Below, piece after piece: positions 36,280 through 47,124 of a stretch of DNA of 64,000 bases. The position numbers and the translations under genes were made by a program. Position 1 is the stretch's first letter; each line of letters opens with the position of its first letter. Origin of the DNA: an uncultured bacterium (lineage in GTDB: Bacteria > Cyanobacteriota > Vampirovibrionia > Gastranaerophilales > Gastranaerophilaceae); contig CACWZA010000005.1 in assembly GCA_902765215.1 (NCBI GenBank), positions 80,350 to 144,349 of the forward strand, read 5' to 3'. The notes beneath the pieces were generated by a model that worked only from the letters and a program-made list of their open reading frames with translations, searched no databases and was not told the DNA's origin.

Positions 36280-36930
36280 TTATTTGATACCGTATGCAGC
36301 CATTCCGTTTTGGATTGCATCTGGAAGTTTTTGCTTTGCGTTGTCTCTGCGTTGTTCCCACATTGTACAGAGAGTATCTTCGAGGTCTTTCTCTGCTTGC
36401 AGGTCTGCTTCTTTTTCTGCGATAGGTGTGAGTTGTGCGTCTTGTTGTGCTTCGAGTTTGTCTGTTTCTGCTTCTTTTACCATTGTGATTAAGTTTGATA
36501 AAGCAGTTCTTGCACTTGTAGTGATTGTGTTAAGTGCTGTCATCAATGATGACGGATCGTTTGCTGAAGAGATTGATCCAATGTTAACGAATGCTAACAA
36601 TGGTACTCCGCCAATTACGATGTTGCCTAATTGACCTTGAATGTAGCCGTAAGCCATTTGACGTTGTGCATCTGTTAATGCTTGACCTTGAGTGCCTGTG
36701 CCTAAAGCTATTTGTGAAGAAATGTTTGACAATGCTGCAGCAGAATTGTTTTGAAGAGTTGTAAATTGGTTTTCCAATTTAGATTTGTTCTTTTCGAAAA
36801 CTGACTGCATTTTTTCAACACGTTTAGTGTAACGAGTTACCTGGTTGTCCAAACGTATGCCAGCACGTTGGTGGACTGATACCTCGCGGGATGCTCTTTG
36901 ATATTCATATTGTAAAAGCAAAAATCCCAT
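36280..36930 (-). CDS. Unknown coiled-coil protein (216 aa)
   Basis: Not recognised. Residues about 10-85 form a basic amphipathic coiled coil (NQVTRYTKRVEKMQSVF), followed by a Gly/Ala-rich hydrophobic middle (QLGNIVIGGVPLLAFVNIGS) and an acidic coiled coil at the end (about 145-216). No signal peptide. Overall layout (coil, short hydrophobic patch, coil) resembles the 26.05 kb protein, though the sequences are not obviously homologous. GGAG ten bases before the ATG. Three TGTAACA-type boxes lie 75-108 bases upstream. Confidence 0.82.
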   Translation of the reverse strand: MGFLLLQYEYQRASREVSVHQRAGIRLDNQVTRYTKRVEKMQSVFEKNKSKLENQFTTLQNNSAAALSNISSQIALGTGTQGQALTDAQRQMAYGYIQGQLGNIVIGGVPLLAFVNIGSISSANDPSSLMTALNTITTSARTALSNLITMVKEAETDKLEAQQDAQLTPIAEKEADLQAEKDLEDTLCTMWEQRRDNAKQKLPDAIQNGMAAYGIK

Positions 36931-37002
36931 TTTTAATATCTCCGTGTTTCTTGTTATATCCTCGTACTTAAATAAAGTTTTTTTGCTTTTTAAAATTGCC
37001 TT

Positions 37003-37038
37003 TTTTGTTGCATTTCTTGTTACATTTTGTTACAAAGT
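37003..37038 (-). promoter_or_regulatory. Three tandem TGTAACA-type boxes upstream of the 36.3-36.9 kb gene
   Basis: Coding strand reads CTTTGTAACAAAATGTAAC, then AAGAAATGCAACAAAA: three copies (TGTAACAAAA, TGTAACAAGA, TGCAACAAAA) spaced 10-12 bases, close to one helical turn. The TGTAACAAAA and TGTAACAAGA pair also occurs before the 26.05 kb gene. Confidence 0.55.
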
Positions 37039-37152
37039 CTGAAAATGCCCACTATTACTGAGTTTTATTTTGGGCAAATTTTTGCGTTTTTAGACTGATT
37101 TTTATAAATTTAGTGTTCACCTGCAATTAATTGGGGGTAATTTTGGCAATTT

Positions 37153-38007
37153 TTACTTGTTTACCTTAAAATATATTTCTTTTAGTCTTTTCTTGCTGAC
37201 GTGCGTGTATAACTGGGTTGTAGCGACATCGCTGTGCCCTAACAGCTCCTGAACCACCCTTAAATCTGCCCCGTTTTCGAGTAAATGTGTCGCAAAAGTG
37301 TGTCTGAGAGTGTGTGGAGAGATTTCTTTGTGTAGTGATTCCCCCAGTTTATGTATCAGTCTGTATACATCCTGACGTGTCATTAGTCTTCCGGTGTCTG
37401 TTATAAGAAGTCTTTGGGTATCCAGTCCGTATTTATTAATTAATATATCTCTTTCACTCAGGTAATCGGTTATTGATTTAAGTGCGTATTCCCCAAACGG
37501 AACAAGCCTTTCCTTTGATCCTTTCCCAAAGCAGATAATGTTTTTTGACTTCATGTTTATATTATTAATATTAAGGCTGCATAATTCGGATACCCTGAGT
37601 CCGCAACTGTACAGTAATTCAACGATTACTTTTTCAGTCGGGTTAAGGTTCTGTCTTAAGAGGTTATTCATTTCGTTCATTGATAAAACCTTTGGCAGGT
37701 GTTTTGGTAATTTTGCGGGTTCAATTGATGAAAGCGGGTTTGATGTTAAAAGCTCGTTTGCACATGCCCATCTGAAAAATGATTTTAAGGCGGATATTTT
37801 CCTCGATATGCTTGAAGGGGCAATACCGTTTTCTCTTAAGTCCATTATATATGAGCTTATATGAAGCCTTGTTATGTTGGTGATTTCGCTTTCCCCGCAG
37901 AAGTCTATAAAGTATGTAATATCCCTGCGATAGGCTTCTGTAGTGTTGTTTGACAGCCCTTTTTCTATTTCAATATAATCTATGAAATCAGATAGTAATG
38001 CGTACAT
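37153..38007 (-). CDS. xerD: Tyrosine recombinase XerC/XerD-like
   Basis: 284 aa, the usual Xer length. N-terminal SAM-like core-binding domain (LSDFIDYIEIEKGLSNNTTEAY), then the catalytic domain with Arg in SCGLRVSELC, Lys in GKGSKERLVPFG, HxxR in HTLRHTFATHLLENGADLR, His in LLGHSDVATTQ and nucleophile Tyr in QLYTHVS. Likely resolves chromosome dimers at dif. It is the only Xer gene here and lies beside the cell-division and wall cluster, not beside phage genes. The ATG lacks a ribosome binding site; a promoter ends six bases upstream. Confidence 0.93.
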   Translation of the reverse strand: MYALLSDFIDYIEIEKGLSNNTTEAYRRDITYFIDFCGESEITNITRLHISSYIMDLRENGIAPSSISRKISALKSFFRWACANELLTSNPLSSIEPAKLPKHLPKVLSMNEMNNLLRQNLNPTEKVIVELLYSCGLRVSELCSLNINNINMKSKNIICFGKGSKERLVPFGEYALKSITDYLSERDILINKYGLDTQRLLITDTGRLMTRQDVYRLIHKLGESLHKEISPHTLRHTFATHLLENGADLRVVQELLGHSDVATTQLYTHVSKKRLKEIYFKVNK

Positions 38008-38022
38008 AATTTTATATTACCA
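38008..38022 (-). promoter_or_regulatory. xer promoter, predicted leaderless transcript
   Basis: Minus strand: extended -10 TGG-TAATAT (38014-38022), six bases, ATG at 38007. No ribosome binding site. Confidence 0.55.
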
Positions 38023-38054
38023 TATTTTTTATTGAGTGGATAGGTAAACAATAA

Positions 38055-38083
38055 TTTACCATTTCTCGCTTTTGTACTATAAT
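38055..38083 (+). promoter_or_regulatory. murC operon promoter
   Basis: TTTACC (38055-38060), 17-base spacer, TATAAT (38078-38083). Divergent from the xer promoter, about 35 bases between their -10 boxes. Confidence 0.65.
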
Positions 38084-38119
38084 TATTATAATAAATATGC
38101 ATATTAATTGGAGTTAACC

Positions 38120-39499
38120 GTGAATAAGAAATATCATTTTATAGCAATTGGCGGAGTAGGAATGAGCGGGCTGGCTAAATACCTTTTACAGCAAGGTGTT
38201 GAGGTGTCAGGTTCTGATATATCTGACAGTAAATATGTTCAGCAGTTGCGAGAATTGGGCGGAAAGATATTTATAGGACATTCTGCAGAGAATGTACCTG
38301 CTGATGCGGTTATTGTTGTTAGCTCCGCAATCAGAGAAACAAACCCCGAGTTGAAGATTGCAAGAGAAAGAAATCAAACTGTATTTCACCGTTCTGATTT
38401 ACTGGCTGAAATATCTCGTTCTGATAAGTGTTTTATCGGTTTTTCAGGAACCCATGGTAAAACTACAACAAGCGGGATGACCTCTTATGTTCTTTCTAAG
38501 GCAGGACTTAAACCGTCTTATGTTGTCGGAGGTATTATTCCTGAATATCACACAAATGCTGAGTACACTGACGGAAGAAACTTTATTGCCGAGCTTGATG
38601 AAAGTGACGGAACAATCGTAAAATATGCACCTGATATCGTTGTAGTTAACAATTTAGAGGCTGATCACCTTGATTTCTACACTAACGGTTTAGAGTCTGT
38701 GATTGACACATTTACCACTTTTATGAAGGGACTGAAACCGACATCTAAGATACTTATTAATATAGATAATTATGGTGTGGGGTTATTAAAAGATAGTTAT
38801 ACAGATTGTAATTATATTACATACGGCCTAAAGGATGCTGAATATACTGCAAGAAATATAAGTTATAACTACGGATATACGACTTTTGATGTTTACCATA
38901 ACGATATACTATTAACTCAGGTAAAAATTATACTACCGGGTGAACATAATGTATATAATGCGCTTGCAGTTATTTCTGCATTGTCTGAGGACGGGGTAGA
39001 TGTAAAATCAGTTGCACCTTATTTTGAAACCTTTACGGGTATGGGCAGACGTTTCCAAAGAGTTGCAGAATTTGACGGCATTGTTGTCTATGATGATTAT
39101 GCACACCATCCGACGGAAATTAAATCAACTCTTTCTGCGATGAAATCTTTTACCGATAAGCAGGTAGTTGCTGTTTTCCAACCTCACAGGTATACAAGAC
39201 TACAGAGTTTGTGGGATGATTTTAAATCTGCATTGCATAATGTATTAACAGAAAATGACAGAATTATTGTTACGGATGTTTATGCTGCATCTGAAGATGC
39301 AATAGATGGTATAAATTCTGAAAAGTTTACTGCAGAATTGGGCGGTGCTGAATATTTATCGGGTGATATGCACGAAGTCGCAAGAAAGTTGCTTCCAACC
39401 TTAAAAGAAAATACTGTTGTGATTGGTTTAGGTGCAGGTACAATTACTAATTTAGCAAAAGAATTAAAATCAGTTAGAGAGGAATTAGCATGGAAGTAA
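38120..39499 (+). CDS. murC: UDP-N-acetylmuramate--L-alanine ligase
   Basis: Adds L-Ala to UDP-MurNAc in peptidoglycan synthesis. N-terminal Rossmann IAIGGVGMSGLAKYLL, ATP loop GFSGTHGKTTTSGM, ELDESDGTIVKY block, EADHLDFY, and C-terminal DDYAHHPTEIKSTL. I choose the GTG at 38120 because TGGAG lies six bases upstream; the TTG at 38108 would place that site inside the gene. Heads murC-murB-ddl-ftsQ, each overlapping the next. 460 aa is normal. Confidence 0.96.
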   Translation: MNKKYHFIAIGGVGMSGLAKYLLQQGVEVSGSDISDSKYVQQLRELGGKIFIGHSAENVPADAVIVVSSAIRETNPELKIARERNQTVFHRSDLLAEISRSDKCFIGFSGTHGKTTTSGMTSYVLSKAGLKPSYVVGGIIPEYHTNAEYTDGRNFIAELDESDGTIVKYAPDIVVVNNLEADHLDFYTNGLESVIDTFTTFMKGLKPTSKILINIDNYGVGLLKDSYTDCNYITYGLKDAEYTARNISYNYGYTTFDVYHNDILLTQVKIILPGEHNVYNALAVISALSEDGVDVKSVAPYFETFTGMGRRFQRVAEFDGIVVYDDYAHHPTEIKSTLSAMKSFTDKQVVAVFQPHRYTRLQSLWDDFKSALHNVLTENDRIIVTDVYAASEDAIDGINSEKFTAELGGAEYLSGDMHEVARKLLPTLKENTVVIGLGAGTITNLAKELKSVREELAWK

Positions 39500-40413
39500 G
39501 AGAAATAGAGGCTAAGGAAAATTTTGATATATCCGGTATGACAACCTTTAAAGTCGGCGGACTTGTTAAAAAGGTGTATTTCCCTGCTAATCAGCAAGAG
39601 TTTGTCGTACTCCTTAAAAATATTAAAAACCCTCTTATACTTGGGGCTTGTTCCAATATTATATTTTCATCGCAGGGTTATGACGGTGAGGTTATTTCGA
39701 CTGTTAAAATGGATTCAATTGAGGTTAGAGGTACACATATTATTGCGGCTTGCGGTGTAAAAGGCCCTATGGCGTCTCAGACTGCTTATAATTCATCTTT
39801 AAGCGGTTTTGAATTTATGATAGGGTTCCCGGGGACAATAGGCGGGAATGTCTATATGAATGCAGGTGCGCACGGTCAGAATATTTCTGATACTTGTGTT
39901 GAAGTATGTTTATATGATACCAAGTCAAAAGAAGTAATATATATAGGTAAGGATAAACTTGCATTCGGATACAGACACTCTTTGCTGCAAGATGGCAGAT
40001 ATATATTATTGTCAGCGGAATTTGAATTGAAAAAGGCTTCTCAGAGTGAAATTAAAGCACTTATGGACAGAAATCTTGAATTCAGAAAAAATATTCAGCC
40101 GTCATTGGCTACTCCAAATGCAGGCAGTGTGTTTAAGAACCCGGAAAATGATTCTGCAGGCAGATTGCTTGATAAAGCAGGGGTAAAAGAACTTTGCGCT
40201 GATAATGTTAAGGTTTGGGAAAAACATGCAAACTTTATTGTTAACACGGGTAATGCAACATCTGAAAATGTGTTGGAATTAATATATAAAATGTATTCTA
40301 CCGTAAAAGATATGTATACAATTGAATTAGAGCCTGAAATTAAGTTTTTTGGCAAGAAAAGTAAACGAGAGGAAGAGATATGCAAGCAAATATACAAAAA
40401 GACTCAAAAATAG
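39490..40413 (+). CDS. murB: UDP-N-acetylenolpyruvoylglucosamine reductase
   Basis: FAD/NADPH enzyme making UDP-MurNAc. 307 aa. FAD-binding segments FDISGMTTFKVGG and PLILGACSNIIFS, the GFEFMIGFPGTIGGNVYMNAGAHG core, the YRHSLLQDG tyrosine region (the loop form of type II MurB), and the PNAGSVFKNP serine motif. Overlaps murC by 10 bases and ddl by 34 bases, a tightly coupled operon. Confidence 0.96.
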   Translation: MEVREIEAKENFDISGMTTFKVGGLVKKVYFPANQQEFVVLLKNIKNPLILGACSNIIFSSQGYDGEVISTVKMDSIEVRGTHIIAACGVKGPMASQTAYNSSLSGFEFMIGFPGTIGGNVYMNAGAHGQNISDTCVEVCLYDTKSKEVIYIGKDKLAFGYRHSLLQDGRYILLSAEFELKKASQSEIKALMDRNLEFRKNIQPSLATPNAGSVFKNPENDSAGRLLDKAGVKELCADNVKVWEKHANFIVNTGNATSENVLELIYKMYSTVKDMYTIELEPEIKFFGKKSKREEEICKQIYKKTQK

Positions 40414-41312
40414 CAGTGTTATGCGGCGGTTTTTCATCTGAGGCTGATGTATCAAGACGCTCAGGCAAGAATTGTTATGATGCCTTAATCAGACTCGGGT
40501 ATAAAAATGCAAAGCTGGTTGATGTTGGAGAGAATATTGCAAATGATTTAAAAGGGTTTGATTTTGCATATAATGCGCTTCACGGTAAATACGGTGAAGA
40601 CGGTTGTATACAGGGCTTGTTGGAAATAATGAAAATTCCTTACACGGGTTGTGGTGTTATGGCGAGTGCTATTGGGATGAATAAAGAATTTACAAAGAGA
40701 GTTCTCAGAGATGCAGGGTTGCCGTTAATTAAATCTGTTTGCGTTTCTAAGGGTGAAAATCTCTTTGATAAAACAAAGGGGTTGGTATATCCGCTTATGG
40801 TTAAGCCTGTTTGCGAAGGTTCAAGTTTTGGTATGAGCAAGGTTAACAATCAGGATGAACTTGTTAAGGCTGTATTTGAGGCGGCTAAGTTTAAGCAGGA
40901 TATATTAATTGAAGAATATAAAATCGGTGTAAATGCGACTGTTGGCGTTCTTGAAAAAGACGGCAAGCCATTTGCTACTGATATTCTTGAATTAAGACCA
41001 CACAATGAGTGGTATGATTATGAGGCTAAATATACAAAAGGAATGACAGACTTTATCCTCCCTGCAGAAATATCAGACGATATGACAAAGCAGGTAAAAG
41101 AATGTGCCGTAAATGCTTTTAAGGCTTGCGGTTGTTCAGGAGTCAGCAGAGTCGATTTCCTTATTGTTGATGATATTCCTTATATTTTAGAAATAAATAC
41201 ATCTCCGGGGATGACTGATACGAGCGATTTGCCTGCTCAGTCAGCATCGATGGGTATAAGTTATGATGAATTAGTTGAACTTACATTAAAGAGTGCAGGT
41301 TTAAATAAATAA
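40380..41312 (+). CDS. ddl: D-alanine--D-alanine ligase
   Basis: ATP-grasp ligase forming D-Ala-D-Ala for peptidoglycan stems. 310 aa. CGGFSSEADVSRRSG at the N-terminus (ddl family has GGxSxExxVSxxSG), NALHGKYGEDGCIQGLLE, YPLMVKPVCEGSSFG, and the metal/product site EINTSPGMTDTSDLPAQ. The Tyr of the omega-loop can be seen in DYEAKYTKG. Starts inside murB; its stop overlaps the ftsQ start (TAATG). Confidence 0.95.
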   Translation: MQANIQKDSKIAVLCGGFSSEADVSRRSGKNCYDALIRLGYKNAKLVDVGENIANDLKGFDFAYNALHGKYGEDGCIQGLLEIMKIPYTGCGVMASAIGMNKEFTKRVLRDAGLPLIKSVCVSKGENLFDKTKGLVYPLMVKPVCEGSSFGMSKVNNQDELVKAVFEAAKFKQDILIEEYKIGVNATVGVLEKDGKPFATDILELRPHNEWYDYEAKYTKGMTDFILPAEISDDMTKQVKECAVNAFKACGCSGVSRVDFLIVDDIPYILEINTSPGMTDTSDLPAQSASMGISYDELVELTLKSAGLNK

Positions 41313-42256
41313 TGTATTACGATGACAATATAGACAATACTGAAAATAATAACCTTCCGCAGATGCCACAGGATAATCCTGAAGTTCCGGATGGAGACCG
41401 CAGAGTAAGTCGTTTTCAGACTGAAAGAAGATTGAAGGAGCGTCAGCTTGAAAGAAAAGTAAGAAAATCAAACAGACGCATCGTTATTTTCATGTCTTTT
41501 GCTAGGATTTTTATTCTGTTTTTCCTGATTTATTCGTGTTTCTATATTGTTAAATTAAAATACTGGAGATTAAATCCGCATGCGTTTTCAAGTTTGGGTA
41601 ATACATCAATAAAAATCGAAAACAACTATATTGCTACTTCTGACAGAATTTTAAAGGCTGTTCAGGAAGTGCCTGTGTCGGACAAACCAATATTTTTGAT
41701 GAATACTGACAGTATCAAAGAATCAATCTTGAAGATACCTCCTATCGAGAATGTGTATATAAAAAGATTTTGGATGCCTGCAAGAATAGAGATACTTGTT
41801 CAGGAACGCGAACCTGCGATAACTATCGCACCAAATGAAAATGTTCCGCCAATCGCTTTTTATACAAAGGACGGTAAGCTTATCGGAAGGGCATATATGC
41901 CGCTTCATCCGTCTTTTAAAACAGTTAAGGTGCTTACTTACGGTAACTATGCCGGTGACGGTAAAATGGATGCAGAAAAGATAAAATTCATTACGACTAT
42001 AGCAAAGGATATTGAGCAGGCAACAAAAGAGCCGGTTCAGTATATTGATATGAGAAACCCTGATGATATTTATGTTCAGATACCGACCGTTAAAATCAAA
42101 TTGGGTGCTGTGTCGCCGCTTACTTATCCTGATACTTTGAAGAAGATTAACGGACTTCCGTCAACCTTGCCAAAAATAAAAGCGTTGAATAAAAAGGTTA
42201 AATACCTCGACTTAAGATGGCAGAATAATTTATTTTTTGTTAAACTTGATGATTAG
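41312..42256 (+). CDS. ftsQ: Cell division protein FtsQ-like
   Basis: Bitopic inner-membrane division protein of 314 aa. A basic cytoplasmic N-terminus of about 60 residues precedes one membrane segment (FMSFARIFILFFLIYSCFYIV, two parts). A POTRA-like domain follows (NTDSIKESILKIPPIENVYI KRFWMPARIEILVQEREPAI, given here in pieces), which in FtsQ recruits FtsB/FtsL. Sequence conservation is low, as usual for FtsQ; position after murC-murB-ddl supports the call. ftsA and ftsZ do not follow; ffh does. Confidence 0.85.
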   Translation: MYYDDNIDNTENNNLPQMPQDNPEVPDGDRRVSRFQTERRLKERQLERKVRKSNRRIVIFMSFARIFILFFLIYSCFYIVKLKYWRLNPHAFSSLGNTSIKIENNYIATSDRILKAVQEVPVSDKPIFLMNTDSIKESILKIPPIENVYIKRFWMPARIEILVQEREPAITIAPNENVPPIAFYTKDGKLIGRAYMPLHPSFKTVKVLTYGNYAGDGKMDAEKIKFITTIAKDIEQATKEPVQYIDMRNPDDIYVQIPTVKIKLGAVSPLTYPDTLKKINGLPSTLPKIKALNKKVKYLDLRWQNNLFFVKLDD

Positions 42257-42271
42257 ACAAAGGGGAAAATA

Positions 42272-43672
42272 ATGTTTGATAGTCTGGCAGACAGATTGCA
42301 GAATATAATACAAAATACGGCACGACAAAAAGAGCTCACTCAGGATAATATGAAGGATGCCCTGCGTGAAATCAGGCGTGCACTGTTGGAAGCGGATGTT
42401 AACCTGAGAGTGGTTAAGGCGTTTATATCCAATATAAAAGATAAGGCTGAGGGTGAAGATATTATTAAAGGTGTTAACCCAAGCCAGCAGCTTGTAAAGA
42501 TAGTTAATGACGAGCTTGTAAATATATTAGGGCAAAATGAAGCACCTTTGAATCTTGGAAACAAGCCGACAACGATTATGATGTTGGGGCTTCAGGGTTC
42601 GGGTAAAACGACTTCATCTGCAAAACTTGCGGTAAAACTCAAAAATGAGGGTAAGAACCCGTTACTTGTTGCGTGCGATGTATACAGACCTGCTGCTATT
42701 AATCAGTTAAAGACACTTGCAGGTCAAATTGATACGGAATGTTTTACTATTGACGGTTCAACTGATGTTACACAGATTGTACGTTCCGCAAAAGAATATG
42801 CAAAAGAGAATAATTATAATGTTCTTATTCTTGATACGGCAGGCCGTCTGCAGATTGATACAGATATGATGGCAGAGCTGATGCTCATTGACAGAATGTT
42901 TCAGCCTGAAGAAAAATTGCTTGTAATTGATTCAATGGTCGGTCAGGAAGCGGTTAATGTTGCTGAAAACTTTGATGCTCAACTCGGTCTGACGGGTATT
43001 GTTTTAACCAAGTTAGACGGCGACTCAAGAGGCGGTGCTGCCCTGAGCGTTGCTTATTGTACGGGTAAACCTATCAAACTGACAGGTACTGGTGAAAAAC
43101 TTAATGCACTTGAGACTTTTTATCCTGAGCGAATCGCAACCCGTATTTTGGGTATGGGTGATATTGTAACCTTTGTGGAACGCGCTAAAGAGGTTATTGA
43201 TGAAGAAGATGCAAAAGAACTCCAAAAGAAAATGGAAAAGGCGGAGTTTTCTTTCAATGATTTTCTTAAAATGAAGAAGCAAATGAGTATGTTTGGCTCA
43301 CTTGATCAGATTATGGGTATGATTCCTGGGCTGAATATCCCGAAAGATCAAAGAGAAGAACTTACCCATGAGGGTGAAAAACAGTTCAAAAAGATTGAAG
43401 TATTTATCCAAAGTATGACGGAAGAAGAGAGAAATAATCCGCAGTTGATTGATTCGAGCAGAAAACGCAGAATTTCAAAAGGTTCGGGGATTCCGCTCCA
43501 TGATATTAATATATTTATAAAACAGTTTGAACAAATGCGTGAGATGATGAAAGGTATGAACGGAATGAAGAAAAACCTTTCTAAGTTTGCCAAATTCGGA
43601 GATATGGGCAATATGCTCGGCGGCAAACTCGGTATGCAGCAGATGATGAAGAACATGCGCAAGTTCAAGTAA
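42272..43672 (+). CDS. ffh: Signal recognition particle GTPase Ffh (SRP54)
   Basis: Targets membrane proteins co-translationally to FtsY and Sec/YidC. 466 aa: helical N domain, GTPase G domain with G1 GLQGSGKTTSSAKLA, DTAGRLQID, TKLDGDSRGGAALS, and the Met-rich M domain (from about 325) that binds SRP RNA and signal peptides (QMREMMKGMNGMKKN, MLGGKLGMQQMMKNM). AAGGGG precedes the ATG, 15 bases after ftsQ. rpsP, often next to ffh, is not here. No SRP RNA gene was found in the window. Confidence 0.96.
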   Translation: MFDSLADRLQNIIQNTARQKELTQDNMKDALREIRRALLEADVNLRVVKAFISNIKDKAEGEDIIKGVNPSQQLVKIVNDELVNILGQNEAPLNLGNKPTTIMMLGLQGSGKTTSSAKLAVKLKNEGKNPLLVACDVYRPAAINQLKTLAGQIDTECFTIDGSTDVTQIVRSAKEYAKENNYNVLILDTAGRLQIDTDMMAELMLIDRMFQPEEKLLVIDSMVGQEAVNVAENFDAQLGLTGIVLTKLDGDSRGGAALSVAYCTGKPIKLTGTGEKLNALETFYPERIATRILGMGDIVTFVERAKEVIDEEDAKELQKKMEKAEFSFNDFLKMKKQMSMFGSLDQIMGMIPGLNIPKDQREELTHEGEKQFKKIEVFIQSMTEEERNNPQLIDSSRKRRISKGSGIPLHDINIFIKQFEQMREMMKGMNGMKKNLSKFAKFGDMGNMLGGKLGMQQMMKNMRKFK

Positions 43673-43741
43673 GAAAAAGATTGAGAAAAACGCCTATTTA
43701 TGGTGTAATAATATAAATGAGACAAAAAGAGGAGTTTATAT

Positions 43742-45678
<1,937 letters not shown>

Positions 45679-45690
45679 ACATATATTATA
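45679..45690 (-). promoter_or_regulatory. acpS -10 box, predicted leaderless transcript
   Basis: Minus strand TATAAT (45685-45690), six bases, ATG at 45678. The -35 region overlaps the terminator of the upstream transporter gene and is weak. Confidence 0.5.
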
Positions 45691-45691
45691 A

Positions 45692-45725
45692 ACAAAAAAC
45701 GGGAAATTTTACTTTCCCGTTTAAA
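45692..45725 (-). terminator. Terminator of NhaD/ArsB-like gene
   Basis: Minus strand aaacgggaaa-gtaa-aatttcccgttttttg: stem with T-run directly after the transporter stop. Confidence 0.75.
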
Positions 45726-45732
45726 GAATTAT

Positions 45733-47061
45733 TTAACCTTGTAAAAACCTCAGCCAGATGTAGACTGAAGATATAGCCAAAGAAACTATAACACAGCCAA
45801 AACCGTACTTGAGGTATTTCATAAATTCAATTGTGTGCCCTTTTGCTGCGGCTGTTTCAGAAACGATAACATTTGCTGCAGCACCGATAATTGTCAGGTT
45901 TCCGCCAAGACATGCGCCTAATGATAAACACCACCACAAAGGAAGTGCAAATGCCTGTCCTTTTACGGCAGCGATTTCTGCAATCATAGGTGTCATAGTC
46001 GCAGTATAAGGGATATTGTCAATAATTCCCGATAATACGCCTGACCCCCATAATATTACAAATGATGCAAGTGCTTGTGAACCGTGGGTTACATCAATAA
46101 GCCATTTTGCCATAATCTCAATGCCGCCTGCTTTTTCAAAACCACCGATAATTACAAATAAACCGATAAAGAAGAATATTGTACTCCACTCAACATCAGT
46201 TAAAATGTCAGTCGGTTTTTCAAACAACAACAAGAAACTTGCGCCTGCCATAGCACAGACACTTGTCTGAATGTGTGTGATATCGTGGGTTATAAATCCC
46301 AGAATAACAAGACCTAACACACATAAGGAACGAATTAAAAGTCCTTTGTCTTTAATTGTGTTTGAATTATCGAGGTTAGCGACTTCCTCCATTCTTTCAG
46401 GTGTTGTGACCAGTTTCTTTCTGAAGATAAATGTCATTATCGCTACAACGACCAAAAGAATAACTATAACAATGCCTGTCAGTTCCTGTATAAAATCAAG
46501 GAACGAAAGACCTGCAGCACTACCTATAATAATATTAGGCGGGTCGCCAATAAGGGTTGCTGTTCCACCGATATTTGATGCCATAATTTCTGTAATCAAA
46601 AACGGTATCGGGTTAATATCAAGTTTTTCGGCAACAACGAATGTAATAGGCATAATCAGGATAACTGTTGTAACATTGTCTAAAAATGCCGATGCAACTG
46701 CTGTGAAGATTGCAAGGCAGAATAGTGTTGTTTTTGGATGTCCTTTTGTTTTTCTGAGCATTTCGTTTGCAACCCAGTTAAACATACCGCTTCTGGTAGC
46801 TATTGATACAATTATCATCATAGAAACCAGTAAGAAAATAACATTCCAGTCTACATAGTTAATGAAGTAAAATTCGTTTAACACTCCGTCGATTTTTGCA
46901 TTTTGTCCGAGTAGTCCCAAAAGCAGAGTGACAGATGCCCCAAGAAGTGCAACTGTGACTTTTGGAATCTTTTCGGTTGCAATAAAGATATATGCAAGTA
47001 TAAGTATTGATGTTGAAATAATCAATGCGTTAGACTGTGCAAAAGCCAATAATGCTTCCAT
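45733..47061 (-). CDS. ArsB/NhaD-superfamily ion antiporter
   Basis: 442 aa, about 11-12 membrane helices. Ion-transporter family with the paired re-entrant signatures GGTATLIGDPPNIIIG and GGNLTIIGAAANVIV, plus FLDNVTTVILIMP and IDNIPYTATMTPM. This fits NhaD-type Na+/H+ antiporters or the wider ArsB/CitM group; the two cannot be separated here. No ars genes are nearby, so sodium is the likelier ion. GAGGAG precedes the ATG. Followed by its own terminator. Confidence 0.88.
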   Translation of the reverse strand: MEALLAFAQSNALIISTSILILAYIFIATEKIPKVTVALLGASVTLLLGLLGQNAKIDGVLNEFYFINYVDWNVIFLLVSMMIIVSIATRSGMFNWVANEMLRKTKGHPKTTLFCLAIFTAVASAFLDNVTTVILIMPITFVVAEKLDINPIPFLITEIMASNIGGTATLIGDPPNIIIGSAAGLSFLDFIQELTGIVIVILLVVVAIMTFIFRKKLVTTPERMEEVANLDNSNTIKDKGLLIRSLCVLGLVILGFITHDITHIQTSVCAMAGASFLLLFEKPTDILTDVEWSTIFFFIGLFVIIGGFEKAGGIEIMAKWLIDVTHGSQALASFVILWGSGVLSGIIDNIPYTATMTPMIAEIAAVKGQAFALPLWWCLSLGACLGGNLTIIGAAANVIVSETAAAKGHTIEFMKYLKYGFGCVIVSLAISSVYIWLRFLQG

Positions 47062-47124
47062 TTTTTTTGCTCCTCTTATAATTGTCTATACAAGTTCAAG
47101 TTTAACACAAAGATAAATAAAAGT

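Noticed and set aside
37153..38007. Phage or island integrase
   Set aside because: Length, domain order and the position beside the murC cluster fit a housekeeping XerC/XerD; no phage genes are near.
41312..43740. SRP RNA (ffs) gene near ffh
   Set aside because: No GGAA-tetraloop stem-loop of SRP RNA type was found in the gaps around ffh; the gaps are only 15 and 69 bases.
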